Shown: positions 45,706 through 53,951 of the stretch, piece after piece
Layout of the letters: the number at the start of each line of letters is the position of its first letter
Position numbering within the stretch: position 1 is the stretch's first letter
Assembly: GCF_003053745.1 (NCBI RefSeq)
Contig: NZ_QAYE01000006.1
Span: 1-64,000 of the forward strand
DNA length: 64,000 nt
Source of the DNA: Sphingomonas faeni
GTDB taxonomy: Bacteria; Pseudomonadota; Alphaproteobacteria; Sphingomonadales; Sphingomonadaceae
Direction of reading: 5' to 3'
Position numbers and translations under genes: made by a program
Notes under the pieces: model-generated
Database searches by the model: none
What the model was told of the DNA's origin: nothing
Seen by the model: only the letters and a program-made list of their open reading frames with translations

Positions 45706-46677
45706 ATGACAGACACAAGCCGTCGAGACCTCTTCAAGGGCGCCGCCGTCACCGGCCTCGCCGCAGCCGCCGCACCCGCCTTCGCGCAGGGGGCCGCGCC
45801 GCTCGCGGATCCGAAGACCAAATATCCCTCGCAACCCTTCCTCGAACAGCGCCAGAAATGGCCCGCACTCCAGCGCAACATGCACCCCGTTCCGGATTGC
45901 GGTGAGGCGAGCTATCGCGGGTCCGGGCGACTGGCCGGTCGCAAGGCACTCGTCACCGGCGGCGACTCGGGGATCGGTCGTGCCGCCGTCATCGCGTTCT
46001 CGCGCGAAGGCGCCGACGTCGCGATCAACTATTACCCGGCCGAGGAACCAGACGCGCAGGACGTCGCCAAGCTGCTCCGCGCGGAAGGGCGCAAAGTCGT
46101 CCTCATTCCCGGCGACCTGACCGATGCGAAATTCTGCAACGACCTGATCGCGCGCGCCAATCGCGAACTCGGCGGGCTCGACATCCTCGTCAACAACGCC
46201 GCCTATCAGCAGTCGAAGGACTCGATCGCCGAGATCAGCTTCGAGCAGTTCGATCGCACCATGAAGACCAACGTCTACGCGATGTTCCACCTCTGCAAGG
46301 CGGCGATCCCGCTGATGAAGCCCGGCGCGTCGATCATCAACACCGCGTCGGTCAATTCGGTCAGCCCGGAAAAGGAGTTGCTCGACTACGCCTCGACCAA
46401 GGGCGCGATCCTGATCTTCACCAAGGCGCTGGCAAAGCAACTCGCCAAGCAGGGCATTCGCGTCAACGCGGTCGGACCGGGCCCGATCTGGACGCCGTTG
46501 CAGGTCGCGGGCGGGCAATTGCCGGGCAAGATGGGTGAATTCGGCCAGGATACGCCACTCGGTCGCGCCGGTCAGCCGGCCGAACTGGCGGGCCTCTACG
46601 TTGCGCTGGCGGATCCGAGCGACAGCTACACCACCGGCAGCTTCTTCGGCGCGAACGGCGGCACCGGCGCGTCCTGA
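45706..46677 (+). CDS. SDR family oxidoreductase with Tat leader
   Basis: A 323-residue short-chain dehydrogenase. A twin-arginine leader (SRRDLFKGAAVTGLAAAAAPAFA) precedes the SDR domain: GGDSGIGRAA (NAD(P)-binding), NNAAYQ, and catalytic Ser/Tyr/Lys represented by NTASVNSV and YASTKGA. It resembles the periplasmic glucose/ribitol dehydrogenase type SDRs found in sphingomonads and rhizobia. CAGGA lies before the chosen ATG. Confidence 0.92.
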   Translation: MTDTSRRDLFKGAAVTGLAAAAAPAFAQGAAPLADPKTKYPSQPFLEQRQKWPALQRNMHPVPDCGEASYRGSGRLAGRKALVTGGDSGIGRAAVIAFSREGADVAINYYPAEEPDAQDVAKLLRAEGRKVVLIPGDLTDAKFCNDLIARANRELGGLDILVNNAAYQQSKDSIAEISFEQFDRTMKTNVYAMFHLCKAAIPLMKPGASIINTASVNSVSPEKELLDYASTKGAILIFTKALAKQLAKQGIRVNAVGPGPIWTPLQVAGGQLPGKMGEFGQDTPLGRAGQPAELAGLYVALADPSDSYTTGSFFGANGGTGAS

Positions 46678-46687
46678 ATTCGCCCTT

Positions 46688-46787
46688 CACCCCGGCGAAG
46701 GCCGGGGCCCAGTTGGCAAGGTCGTTGTAAGGGAGCACGGTGTCTACCGACTAACTTTGCCAACTGTGCCTGGCCTTCGCTGGGGTG
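46688..46787. repeat. Palindromic element, family B (copy 4, degenerate right arm)
   Basis: CACCCCGGCGAAGGCCGGGG left arm; the right arm GCCTGGCCTTCGCTGGGGTG is mutated at several positions. It fills the gap before the next gene. Confidence 0.85.
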
Positions 46788-46801
46788 GAATCGGGGGTGC
46801 G

Positions 46802-47146
46802 ATGAAGACAGCAGCTATGATGATCGCCATAGTCTTTGCCGCGCCCGCTGCCGCCCAGCAGACTCACGTCTCCCCTAAGCCGGCCCCGGCGATCGGCTAC
46901 GACTGGAACGACGATTCGTCCGCGGACGACCGTGTCCAGCAGTCGCTATGGCCGCGCTCCGACGCGAGTGCCGCCGGGCTCGACGACATGATCCACACCG
47001 AACAGGCACCGGTTCGCGCCGCGATCCACGAGGACGGCGCGTTCGGTAGTCGGGCGCTCCACGGCCTGCGCAAAGTCGGCGGCGATTACATTGTCGTGCC
47101 AGTGCTGAAGATCCACTTGGGTCACCCCCGTCAGGCGATGCCCTGA
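46802..47146 (+). CDS. Small hypothetical secreted protein
   Basis: A 114-residue protein with a signal peptide (MKTAAMMIAIVFAAPAAAQQ). The mature part is acidic then basic (WNDDSSADDRVQQSLWPRSDASA...) without known domains. Start supported by the signal peptide. No function visible; flanked by family B and A elements. Confidence 0.6.
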   Translation: MKTAAMMIAIVFAAPAAAQQTHVSPKPAPAIGYDWNDDSSADDRVQQSLWPRSDASAAGLDDMIHTEQAPVRAAIHEDGAFGSRALHGLRKVGGDYIVVPVLKIHLGHPRQAMP

Positions 47147-47165
47147 GGTCAGCGCTTCGCGGCAT

Positions 47166-47244
47166 CGTTCTCCCGCGAACGCGGGAGTCCAGGGTTGCAG
47201 GCGCTGCGGGTGATACCCTGGACCCCCGCCTTCGCGGGGGAACG
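47166..47244. repeat. Palindromic element, family A (copy 3)
   Basis: CGTTCTCCCGCGAACGCGGG ... CAGGGTTGCAGGCGCT ... CCTGGACCCCCGCCTTCGCG GGGGAACG. It has a longer central loop than copies 1 and 2 and lies between the convergent hypothetical gene and recN. Confidence 0.82.
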
Positions 47245-47282
47245 GTATTGGCTTCGCGAAGTCGAGCCTAGAGCCATAAACC

Positions 47283-48947
47283 TCAGGCCCGCTCAAGCAA
47301 CCGCTCCGCCTGAGCCCGCGCTTCATCCGTAATCTGCGCGCCGGACAACATCCGCGCGATCTCCTCCCGCCGCTCATCCTCGGACAAGGCCCGCACGCCA
47401 GTCCGCGTGACCGTCCCGTCACTGCTCTTGGCGATCAGCAGATGCTTCGCCCCCCGCGCCGCGACCTGCGGGCTGTGCGTCACCACCAGCAGCTGCGTGC
47501 TCAGCGCCAGCCGCGCGAGTCGCTCGCCGATCGCGCTCGCCACCGCGCCACCGACGCCGCGGTCGATCTCGTCGAACACCATCGTCGACGCGCCGCCTTC
47601 CTCTGCCAGCGCCACCTTCAGCGCGAGGATGAAGCGCGACAACTCGCCGCCCGACGCGATCTTGGTCAGCGCGGCGAACGGCGCACCCGGATTGGTCGAG
47701 ATCTCGAATTCGACCCGGTCCTTGCCCGCCGCCGACCAGCCCTCTTCACCAAGCGGCGCAACGACGGTCTGGAACCGAGCCGCATCCAGCTTCAACGGCG
47801 CCAACTCACCCGCAACCGCCACGTCGAGGCGCTTGGCGGCCGCCAGCCGCCGCTTCGTCAAAGCATCCGACGCCGTATCAAAAGCCTTCCGAGCCAACGC
47901 TACCCGCGCCTCGATCTTCGCGATCCCGCCCTCGCCGGCATCCAGCCGTTCCAGCCGCGCGCGCATCTCGTCCGCCAGCGCCGCCAGGTCATCCGGCTGC
48001 ACGCGGTGCTTGCGCGCCATCGCGCGAAGCTCGAACAACCGCGCCTCGTCATCCTCCAGCGCACGCGGATCATAGGCCATGTCCGCCCGCGCATCGCGCA
48101 GGCTCTCCTCTGCGACCGAAGCCTCGATCACCGCCCGATCGACCGCGGCGAGCGCATTGCCGAGCGCGACATGATCCTCCGCGATCCGCTCGAGCACGCG
48201 CGCGGCCTGGCGCAGCTTCGCCATCCCGCCGTCCTTGCCCTCGAGGAAATCGTCGATCGCGGCGAGATCGTCCGCGATCTTCTCCGCGCGCTGCATCGAC
48301 CGCCGCGTATCCGCCAGCGTCTCCTCCTCGCCCGCGACTGGCGCCAGCGCGGTCAGTTCGGCAACCGTATGCTCAAGCCACTCGCGATCCCGCGCCGCCG
48401 TCTCGATATCCGCCCGCGCCGCCGCCAACTCAGCCTCAGCCGCGCGAAACCCCGCATACGCCTTTGCCGTCGCGCCGGGCTCGGTCCGCCCGAAGATGTC
48501 GAGCAGCGCCCGATGCCCGCGCGCATTCAGCAGCCCGCGTTCATCATGCTGCCCGTGGATCTCGACCAGGTGCGGCGCCATCTCGCGCAGCAGCCCCGCC
48601 GACGCCGGCTGGTCGTTGACGAACCCGCGACTGCCGCCGTCCGCCTTGACGATCCGCTTCACGATCAGCGGCTCGCCGTGCTCGATCTCCAGCCCGTTCT
48701 CGTCGAACAACATCGCGAGTGGCGATTCGGGGGCAGGGGCATCGAACGTCGCGGTCACCACAGCCTGCGCCGCGCCATGCCGCACCAGCCCGCTGTCGCC
48801 GCGGCCACCCAGTGCCAGCCCCAGCGCGTCCAGCAGGATCGACTTGCCCGCGCCGGTCTCGCCGGTCAGCACGCCTAGCCCTTCGCCGAATCCCAGATCC
48901 AGCGCCTCGATGAGCACCACGTCGCGAATGGAAAGATCGGTCAGCAT
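47283..48947 (-). CDS. recN: DNA repair protein RecN
   Basis: A 554-residue SMC-like ATPase for double-strand break repair. Walker A GETGAGKSILLD (residues 29-40), long coiled coils in the middle third, then SGGELSRFILALKVALAEEGGASTMVFDEIDRGVGG with the ABC signature and Walker B, and a C-terminal DEARAQAERLL. Normal length for RecN (about 555). It lies upstream of bamD by 80 bp on the same strand. Confidence 0.95.
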   Translation of the reverse strand: MLTDLSIRDVVLIEALDLGFGEGLGVLTGETGAGKSILLDALGLALGGRGDSGLVRHGAAQAVVTATFDAPAPESPLAMLFDENGLEIEHGEPLIVKRIVKADGGSRGFVNDQPASAGLLREMAPHLVEIHGQHDERGLLNARGHRALLDIFGRTEPGATAKAYAGFRAAEAELAAARADIETAARDREWLEHTVAELTALAPVAGEEETLADTRRSMQRAEKIADDLAAIDDFLEGKDGGMAKLRQAARVLERIAEDHVALGNALAAVDRAVIEASVAEESLRDARADMAYDPRALEDDEARLFELRAMARKHRVQPDDLAALADEMRARLERLDAGEGGIAKIEARVALARKAFDTASDALTKRRLAAAKRLDVAVAGELAPLKLDAARFQTVVAPLGEEGWSAAGKDRVEFEISTNPGAPFAALTKIASGGELSRFILALKVALAEEGGASTMVFDEIDRGVGGAVASAIGERLARLALSTQLLVVTHSPQVAARGAKHLLIAKSSDGTVTRTGVRALSEDERREEIARMLSGAQITDEARAQAERLLERA

Positions 48948-49027
48948 CCCGCGCGTCTTAGACGATCCGCACGCGAAGTTGATCCCCCATTGTTCTCACG
49001 CCCGTGTTCTCATGGCGTATTCCGCGA

Positions 49028-49990
49028 TCAGTTGCCGGGGCCGGTCCGCGTCGCGCTGCCCGGACCGACGGGTGCGGGGCTGGAAACGCTGCCCGCACCC
49101 GTACCACCGGTGTTGCCGTTCGCCTTGGGAAGCTCCAGCGCCCCGGTACCCGGCGTGCCTGCGGTTCCCGTGGGCACGACTGGCTCGCCCGGTGCCAGCG
49201 GTGCGATCGGCTTCACCGGATGGTCCTGCATCAGCTTGTAGGCGTGATCATACCAGTCGGTGCCCGGATAGTTGCGGCCCAGCACCGCGGCGGCCTTCTC
49301 GGCCTCGATCGGCACGCCGAGCTGCAGATACGTCTCGGTCAGCCGCATCAGCGCCTCGGGCGTGTGCGTCGTCTGCTGGAACTTGTCGATCACGGTGCGG
49401 AACCGGCCGTTCGCGGCGAGCCACTGGCCGCGCGTCTCGTAGAACCGCCCGATCTCCATTTCCTTGCCGGCGAGATGGTCGTTGACCAGATCGATCTTCA
49501 GCCGTGCATCCGATGCGTAACGCGTGTTCGGATACCGCCGCATCAACTCGCCGAGCGAATCGAGCGCCTGGCGCGTGATCTTCTGGTCGCGCGTCACGTC
49601 GGTGATCTGCTCGTAATAGCCGAGCGCGATCAGGTAATAGGCGTAAGGCGCGTCGCGGTTACCCGGATGCACCGCGAGGAAGCGCTGCGCCGAGCTGATC
49701 GAGGCTGTGTAATCCTTGGCGAGGTAATAGCTGAACGCCGACATGATCTGCGCACGACGCGCCCAGATCGAATAGGGATGCTGGCGCTCGACCTCGTCGA
49801 ACAGCTGCGCCGCCTCCTTGTAACGCCCCTGGTCGAGCCGCGCCTTGGCGGTCGAGTAAAGAGTCCCCACGTCGCGCGCGACATAGGGCAGGTCGCCCTT
49901 GGCGGCGCGGCCACCCGCACAACCGGCAATGGGGAGCGCAAGCGCGGCGATGAGCGTGACCGCGAGGGCACGAGACTGGGTGATACGCAT
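49028..49990 (-). CDS. bamD: Outer membrane protein assembly factor BamD
   Basis: A 320-residue outer-membrane lipoprotein of the BAM complex. Lipobox with Cys24 in LALPIAGC, then a TPR-type region (KARLDQGRYKEAAQLFDEVERQHPYSIWARRAQIMSAFSYYLAKDYTASISSAQRFLAVHPGN...). The last 75 residues are Pro/Gly/Thr-rich and disordered, longer than in E. coli BamD (245). The start is set by the lipobox distance; a longer frame enters the manA promoter. Confidence 0.93.
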   Translation of the reverse strand: MRITQSRALAVTLIAALALPIAGCAGGRAAKGDLPYVARDVGTLYSTAKARLDQGRYKEAAQLFDEVERQHPYSIWARRAQIMSAFSYYLAKDYTASISSAQRFLAVHPGNRDAPYAYYLIALGYYEQITDVTRDQKITRQALDSLGELMRRYPNTRYASDARLKIDLVNDHLAGKEMEIGRFYETRGQWLAANGRFRTVIDKFQQTTHTPEALMRLTETYLQLGVPIEAEKAAAVLGRNYPGTDWYDHAYKLMQDHPVKPIAPLAPGEPVVPTGTAGTPGTGALELPKANGNTGGTGAGSVSSPAPVGPGSATRTGPGN

Positions 49991-50159
49991 CGGCGTTGTC
50001 CTTAGCGTATGCGAGGCTTCGCGAACAATCCCTTTCGCCACCCCGCTCCAAGCCCAATTCACGGCGTCGATGGGCCGGGCAATGAAGGGCTTTTCGCGGC
50101 CCGGATCACACGGCAATAGTCGTGCGTTGCCGACCCGTCATTCCAGTCGAGGATATCCC

Positions 50160-50984
50160 ATGCCCGCCACCCTGCTGCATACCCACCGCGTCGAGAAGCC
50201 CTGGGGTCGCGACACGCTCTGGCCCGGTTTCGAGGATGCCGCCCCCGGTACGCCGCCGATCGGCGAAGTCTGGTTCCAAGAGCCCGGCAACACCACGCCG
50301 GATCTGTTGATCAAATACCTGTTCACCAGCGAGAAGCTGTCGGTCCAGGTTCATCCCAACGACGAACAGGCGCACGCCCGCGGCCTGCCGCGCGGCAAGG
50401 ACGAGTGCTGGACGGTCCTCGCCGCCGAGCCGACCTCGACGATCGCGGTCGGCACGAAGCAGCCGATCTCGAAGGACGAACTCCGGCAGTCGGCGATCGA
50501 CGGCACGATCGAGGACAAGCTCGACTGGAAGCCGGTCAAGCCGGGCGACTTCATGTATTGCGCGTCGGACACGATCCACGCGATCGGCGGCGGCCTGACG
50601 GTGATCGAGGTCCAGCAGAACTCCGAGACCACCTACCGCCTCTACGATTACGGCAGCGACCGCGAGCTTCACCTCAAGGACGGCATCGAGGTCGCCGACC
50701 CCACGCCCTACGTCCCGGTCGCGCCGCCGATCGAAGTCGAGACCGGCCGCACGATCATGGTCGAAGGCCCCAAGTTCGTGCTCGAGCGCTGGAAGGGCGG
50801 CGACCACGTCGTCAACCTGCCCGAAGGCACGACCGGCTGGGTAATCCCGATCACCGGCTCGGGCGATGTCGCAGGCGTCGCGTTCAAGGCCGGCGAATGC
50901 GCGACGATGACGGGCAGCGAAACGGTCTCGACGAGCGCGGATGCGGATGTGCTGTTCGCGTATCCGCTGGCGAAGCGGATCTGA
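50160..50984 (+). CDS. manA: Class I mannose-6-phosphate isomerase
   Basis: A 274-residue zinc-dependent phosphomannose isomerase (EC 5.3.1.8), interconverting fructose-6-P and mannose-6-P for envelope polysaccharides. Zinc ligands lie in VQVHPNDEQA and DTIHAIGGGLTVIEVQQNSETTYRLYDYG; the substrate-binding Arg is in the latter. The protein is shorter than the E. coli enzyme, as is usual for alphaproteobacterial type. GAGG precedes the ATG. Followed by two palindromic elements and a glycosyltransferase gene. Confidence 0.95.
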   Translation: MPATLLHTHRVEKPWGRDTLWPGFEDAAPGTPPIGEVWFQEPGNTTPDLLIKYLFTSEKLSVQVHPNDEQAHARGLPRGKDECWTVLAAEPTSTIAVGTKQPISKDELRQSAIDGTIEDKLDWKPVKPGDFMYCASDTIHAIGGGLTVIEVQQNSETTYRLYDYGSDRELHLKDGIEVADPTPYVPVAPPIEVETGRTIMVEGPKFVLERWKGGDHVVNLPEGTTGWVIPITGSGDVAGVAFKAGECATMTGSETVSTSADADVLFAYPLAKRI

Positions 50985-51022
50985 GGGCACCGCGCCTCAA
51001 CGTCCGTTTCACCCCACCTCCT

Positions 51023-51078
51023 TGTTCTCCCGCGAAGGCGGGAGCCCAGTCTGGGTCCCCGTCTTCGCGGGAGAACAA
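51023..51078. repeat. Palindromic element, family A (copy 4)
   Basis: TTGTTCTCCCGCGAAGGCGG ... CAGTCTGGG ... TCTTCGCGGGAGAACAA in the manA to glycosyltransferase gap. Confidence 0.88.
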
Positions 51079-51111
51079 TGTAATCGAGGGCAAACGCCAC
51101 CCCAACCACCA

Positions 51112-51215
51112 CCACCCCGGCGAAGGCCGGGGCCCAATTGGAAAGGTGGCAATAACGGCGGGCTGTCCATCGTTAGCAACGTCCCCCGATTGGGCCCCGG
51201 CCTCCGCCTGGGTGG
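51112..51215. repeat. Palindromic element, family B (copy 5)
   Basis: CCACCCCGGCGAAGGCCGGG ... CCCCGATTGGGCC ... GGCCTCCGCCTGGGTGG. The right arm has two changes. Confidence 0.88.
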
Positions 51216-51276
51216 CAATTGAGGATACCCCCCCAAACTCACCCCGCATTAACCCGTCCCCTGTAACCCCCAGACC

Positions 51277-52452
51277 ATGCTCCGCATCCTGACCCTCTCC
51301 ACGCTGTTCCCGGATGCGACCCGCCCTAATTTCGGCGTCTTCGTCGAACGCCAGACGCTCGGCCTCGCCGCGCACCCCGACGTCTCGCTGCAAGCGGTAG
51401 CACCGATAGGCCTCCCCCCAGGCCCGCTCCGCCACCTCGGCCACTACGCGGCCCTCGCCACGCTCCCGACGCACGAACGCTGGAAGGGCCTCGACCTCCA
51501 CCGTCCGCGCTTCACCGTTCGCCCGTTCCTCCAAGGCCGCCATCACGCCGCAGCGTTGCACCGCGCGCTCATCCCCGTCCTCGACGCGATTCGCGAAGAC
51601 TTCGCGTTCGACGTCATCGACGCCTCGTTCTTCTTCCCCGACGGCCCCGCCGCGGTCGCGCTCGGCAAGCGCTACGGCGTCCCCGTCTCGATCAAGGCGC
51701 GCGGCTCCGACATCCACATCTGGGGCAACGCGCCCGCCACCGCCGCGCAGGTCCGCGACGCAGGCCGCAACGCCGCAGGCATGCTCGCGGTCAGCGCCGC
51801 GATGAAGGCCGACATGGTCGCGATGGGCTTGCCCGCCGACCGCATCCGCGTCCATCACACCGGCGTCGACCAGGACCGCTTCCACCCCGTCGATCGCGCC
51901 GCCGCCAAGGCAGCCCTCGGTGTAGCGGGCCCGCTAGTCGGCTCGGTCGGCGCGCTGATCCCGCGCAAGGGCCACGACATCGTCATCGACGCGGTCGCCG
52001 CACTCCCCGGCGTCACGCTCCTGATCGCAGGGCAGGGCCCCGCGCGATCGACACTGGAAGCGCAGATCGCGCGACTCGGCATAGCCGACCGCATCCGCCT
52101 GCTCGGCGCCGTGCCGCATGCCGACATCCCGAAGCTGATCGCCGCTGCCGATGTCAGCGCGCTTGCCTCCGAGTCCGAAGGCCTCGCCAACGCCTGGGTC
52201 GAGTCGCTCGCCTGCGGTACCCCGATCGTCATCACCGACGCCGGCGGCGCGCATGACGTGGTGACATCCCCCGAAGCAGGCCGCGTCACGATTGGCGATC
52301 CGCTAGCGTTCGCCGCCGCGATCGGCGCCCTGCTGGCCGATCCGCCGTCGCCCCAAGCGACGCGCGCCACAGTCGCCAGCTTCACCTGGGAAGCCAACAC
52401 CGCCGCGCTCTACGAGCACCTCGCAACGCTGGCCGCGGAACACCGGATTTAG
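51277..52452 (+). CDS. Glycosyltransferase family 4 protein
   Basis: A 391-residue GT-B enzyme. N-terminal domain MLRILTLSTLFPDATRPNFGVFVERQTLGLA; C-terminal donor-binding segment VGSVGALIPRKGHDIVIDAVA... ARLGIADRIRLLGAVPHADIPKLIAAADVSALASESEGLANAWVESLACGTPIVITDAGG with the EX7E-like motif. GT4 enzymes transfer sugars in capsule, LPS or EPS synthesis; the acceptor is not readable. It sits 76-80 bp past two repeats and may follow manA functionally. Confidence 0.93.
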   Translation: MLRILTLSTLFPDATRPNFGVFVERQTLGLAAHPDVSLQAVAPIGLPPGPLRHLGHYAALATLPTHERWKGLDLHRPRFTVRPFLQGRHHAAALHRALIPVLDAIREDFAFDVIDASFFFPDGPAAVALGKRYGVPVSIKARGSDIHIWGNAPATAAQVRDAGRNAAGMLAVSAAMKADMVAMGLPADRIRVHHTGVDQDRFHPVDRAAAKAALGVAGPLVGSVGALIPRKGHDIVIDAVAALPGVTLLIAGQGPARSTLEAQIARLGIADRIRLLGAVPHADIPKLIAAADVSALASESEGLANAWVESLACGTPIVITDAGGAHDVVTSPEAGRVTIGDPLAFAAAIGALLADPPSPQATRATVASFTWEANTAALYEHLATLAAEHRI

Positions 52453-52453
52453 A

Positions 52454-52577
52454 ATCCTCCCCCGCCAGGGGGAGGTGGCTGGCCCTTGCCAGACGGAGGA
52501 GGAGGAAAGGGAAACGTCGGTTGGGCATCCGCCCCCTCCGTCACCTCCGGCGATACCTCCCCTAGCGGGGGAGGGTC
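52454..52577. repeat. Palindromic element, family D (copy 4)
   Basis: ATCCTCCCCCGCCAGGGGGA ... AGGCGATACCTCCCCTAGCG GGGGAGGGT; the right end is degenerate. Lies between the glycosyltransferase and the Mth938-like gene. Confidence 0.85.
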
Positions 52578-52589
52578 AGCAGTCTCAGA

Positions 52590-52964
52590 TCACCCCTCGA
52601 GCGGGTACAACGCCGCCACGATCCAGCGACCCTCACCACGCAGAACCGCCCAAGCCCGAGCAGCCGCACGGCTGTCCATAGCCTCGATCCCGAACCCCCG
52701 CGCCTCGACCGCCATCTTGAACGCAAGCGGCGGCTGACGAAGCGCGGAACCGGTACCCAACAACAGGAACTCCGGCGGTGGATCGAGCGCCAGCAATGCC
52801 GCCACGTCCGCCTCTCCAAGCGCCTCGAACGCCGGCGGCTCCCAGCCATCCGCCCGCTCGGGGCTTATCAACAAAGCGGTATAATACCCGTCATCGACCT
52901 TGAACCCAGCCCGACCGATCGCCGAGATCATCGGCCCATCGGTCTTCTCGCGGTCCATCCTCAT
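52590..52964 (-). CDS. Mth938-like domain-containing protein
   Basis: A 124-residue protein of the Mth938/NDUFAF3-like (DUF498) family. Core ALISPERADGWEPPAFEALGEADVAALLALDPPPEFLLLGTGSALRQPP and AVEARGFGIEAMDSRAAARAWAVLRGEGRWIVAALYPLEG are typical. Its ATG at 52964 lies 7 bp after the secF stop, placing it fourth in the yajC-secD-secF operon. Eukaryotic NDUFAF3 is a respiratory complex I assembly factor; the bacterial function is not known. Confidence 0.88.
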   Translation of the reverse strand: MRMDREKTDGPMISAIGRAGFKVDDGYYTALLISPERADGWEPPAFEALGEADVAALLALDPPPEFLLLGTGSALRQPPLAFKMAVEARGFGIEAMDSRAAARAWAVLRGEGRWIVAALYPLEG

Positions 52965-52971
52965 GACGTGA

Positions 52972-53937
52972 TCAACGCTCGACCTTCGGACCAACCCGCT
53001 CGGCGCCATCCTGCACGCCGCCCTTGCGCGGTGCAGGATCGGCCCGCAGACCCAGCGTGATCAGCAGCGACGACGACACGTAGATCGACGAATACGTGCC
53101 CACGACGATACCCAAGATCATCGCCGCGGTGAACCCGCGCAGCACGTGGCCGCCCAGCACCAGCATCGCGACCAGCGCGAGCAGGATCGTCACCGAGGTC
53201 ATCACGGTCCGCGGCAGCGTTTCGTTCACCGACAGGTCGATGATCTCGCGCATGTCCATCTTCCGATACCGACGCATGTTCTCGCGGATACGGTCGTCGA
53301 TCACGATCTTGTCGTTGATCGAGTACGAGATGATCGTCAGCACCGCCGCGACGATGTTCAGGTCGAACTCGAACTGCGTCAGCGCGAAGAAGCCGAGCGT
53401 CATCAACAGATCGTGGACGATCGCGACGACGGTCGACACGCCGAACTGCCACTCGAACCGCACCACCGCGAACAGCGCGATGCCGAGGATCGCGAGGCCG
53501 ACCGCGAGCAGCCCCTTGCTGATCAGCTCGTCCGAGACCTTGCCCGAGATCGTGTCGTACTTCGAGAAGGTCGCGCCGGGGAACTTCACCGCGAGATCGT
53601 CCGACACCTTCTTCACGAGGCGGTTGGTCGCGCCTTCGTCGCCCGCCGGGACGGGCAGGCGGATCGACAGCGTCTTGGGATCGCTGAACGACTGGATCGA
53701 GGCTTCGCCGACGCCGAGCCGGTCGACTTCGGTGCGGACCGCATCGATCGACGGCGGGGTGGCGAACTTCTCCTCGATCAGGACGCCGCCGACGAAGTCG
53801 ACGCCCATGTTGAGGCCCTTCGTCACGACCAGCCCGACCGCGAGCAGGGACAGTAGCAAGGTCAGCCCGAACGCCCATTTGCGGAGCGAGACGAACTTCA
53901 GGTTCGTGTTGTCGGGTACGAGTTTCAGCAGGCGCAT
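52972..53937 (-). CDS. secF: Protein translocase subunit SecF
   Basis: A 321-residue inner-membrane subunit of the SecDF complex, which uses proton flow to help export and fold proteins. Six helices; a periplasmic loop (residues 50-150) follows the first. Motifs include MGVDFVGGVLIEEKF, DRIRENMRRYRKMDMREIIDLSVNETLPRTVMTSVTILLALVAM. It follows secD by 14 bp. The ATG at 53937 begins MRLLKLVPDNTNLKFV, normal for alphaproteobacterial SecF. Confidence 0.95.
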   Translation of the reverse strand: MRLLKLVPDNTNLKFVSLRKWAFGLTLLLSLLAVGLVVTKGLNMGVDFVGGVLIEEKFATPPSIDAVRTEVDRLGVGEASIQSFSDPKTLSIRLPVPAGDEGATNRLVKKVSDDLAVKFPGATFSKYDTISGKVSDELISKGLLAVGLAILGIALFAVVRFEWQFGVSTVVAIVHDLLMTLGFFALTQFEFDLNIVAAVLTIISYSINDKIVIDDRIRENMRRYRKMDMREIIDLSVNETLPRTVMTSVTILLALVAMLVLGGHVLRGFTAAMILGIVVGTYSSIYVSSSLLITLGLRADPAPRKGGVQDGAERVGPKVER

Positions 53938-53951
53938 GGTTATCTCCCGCC

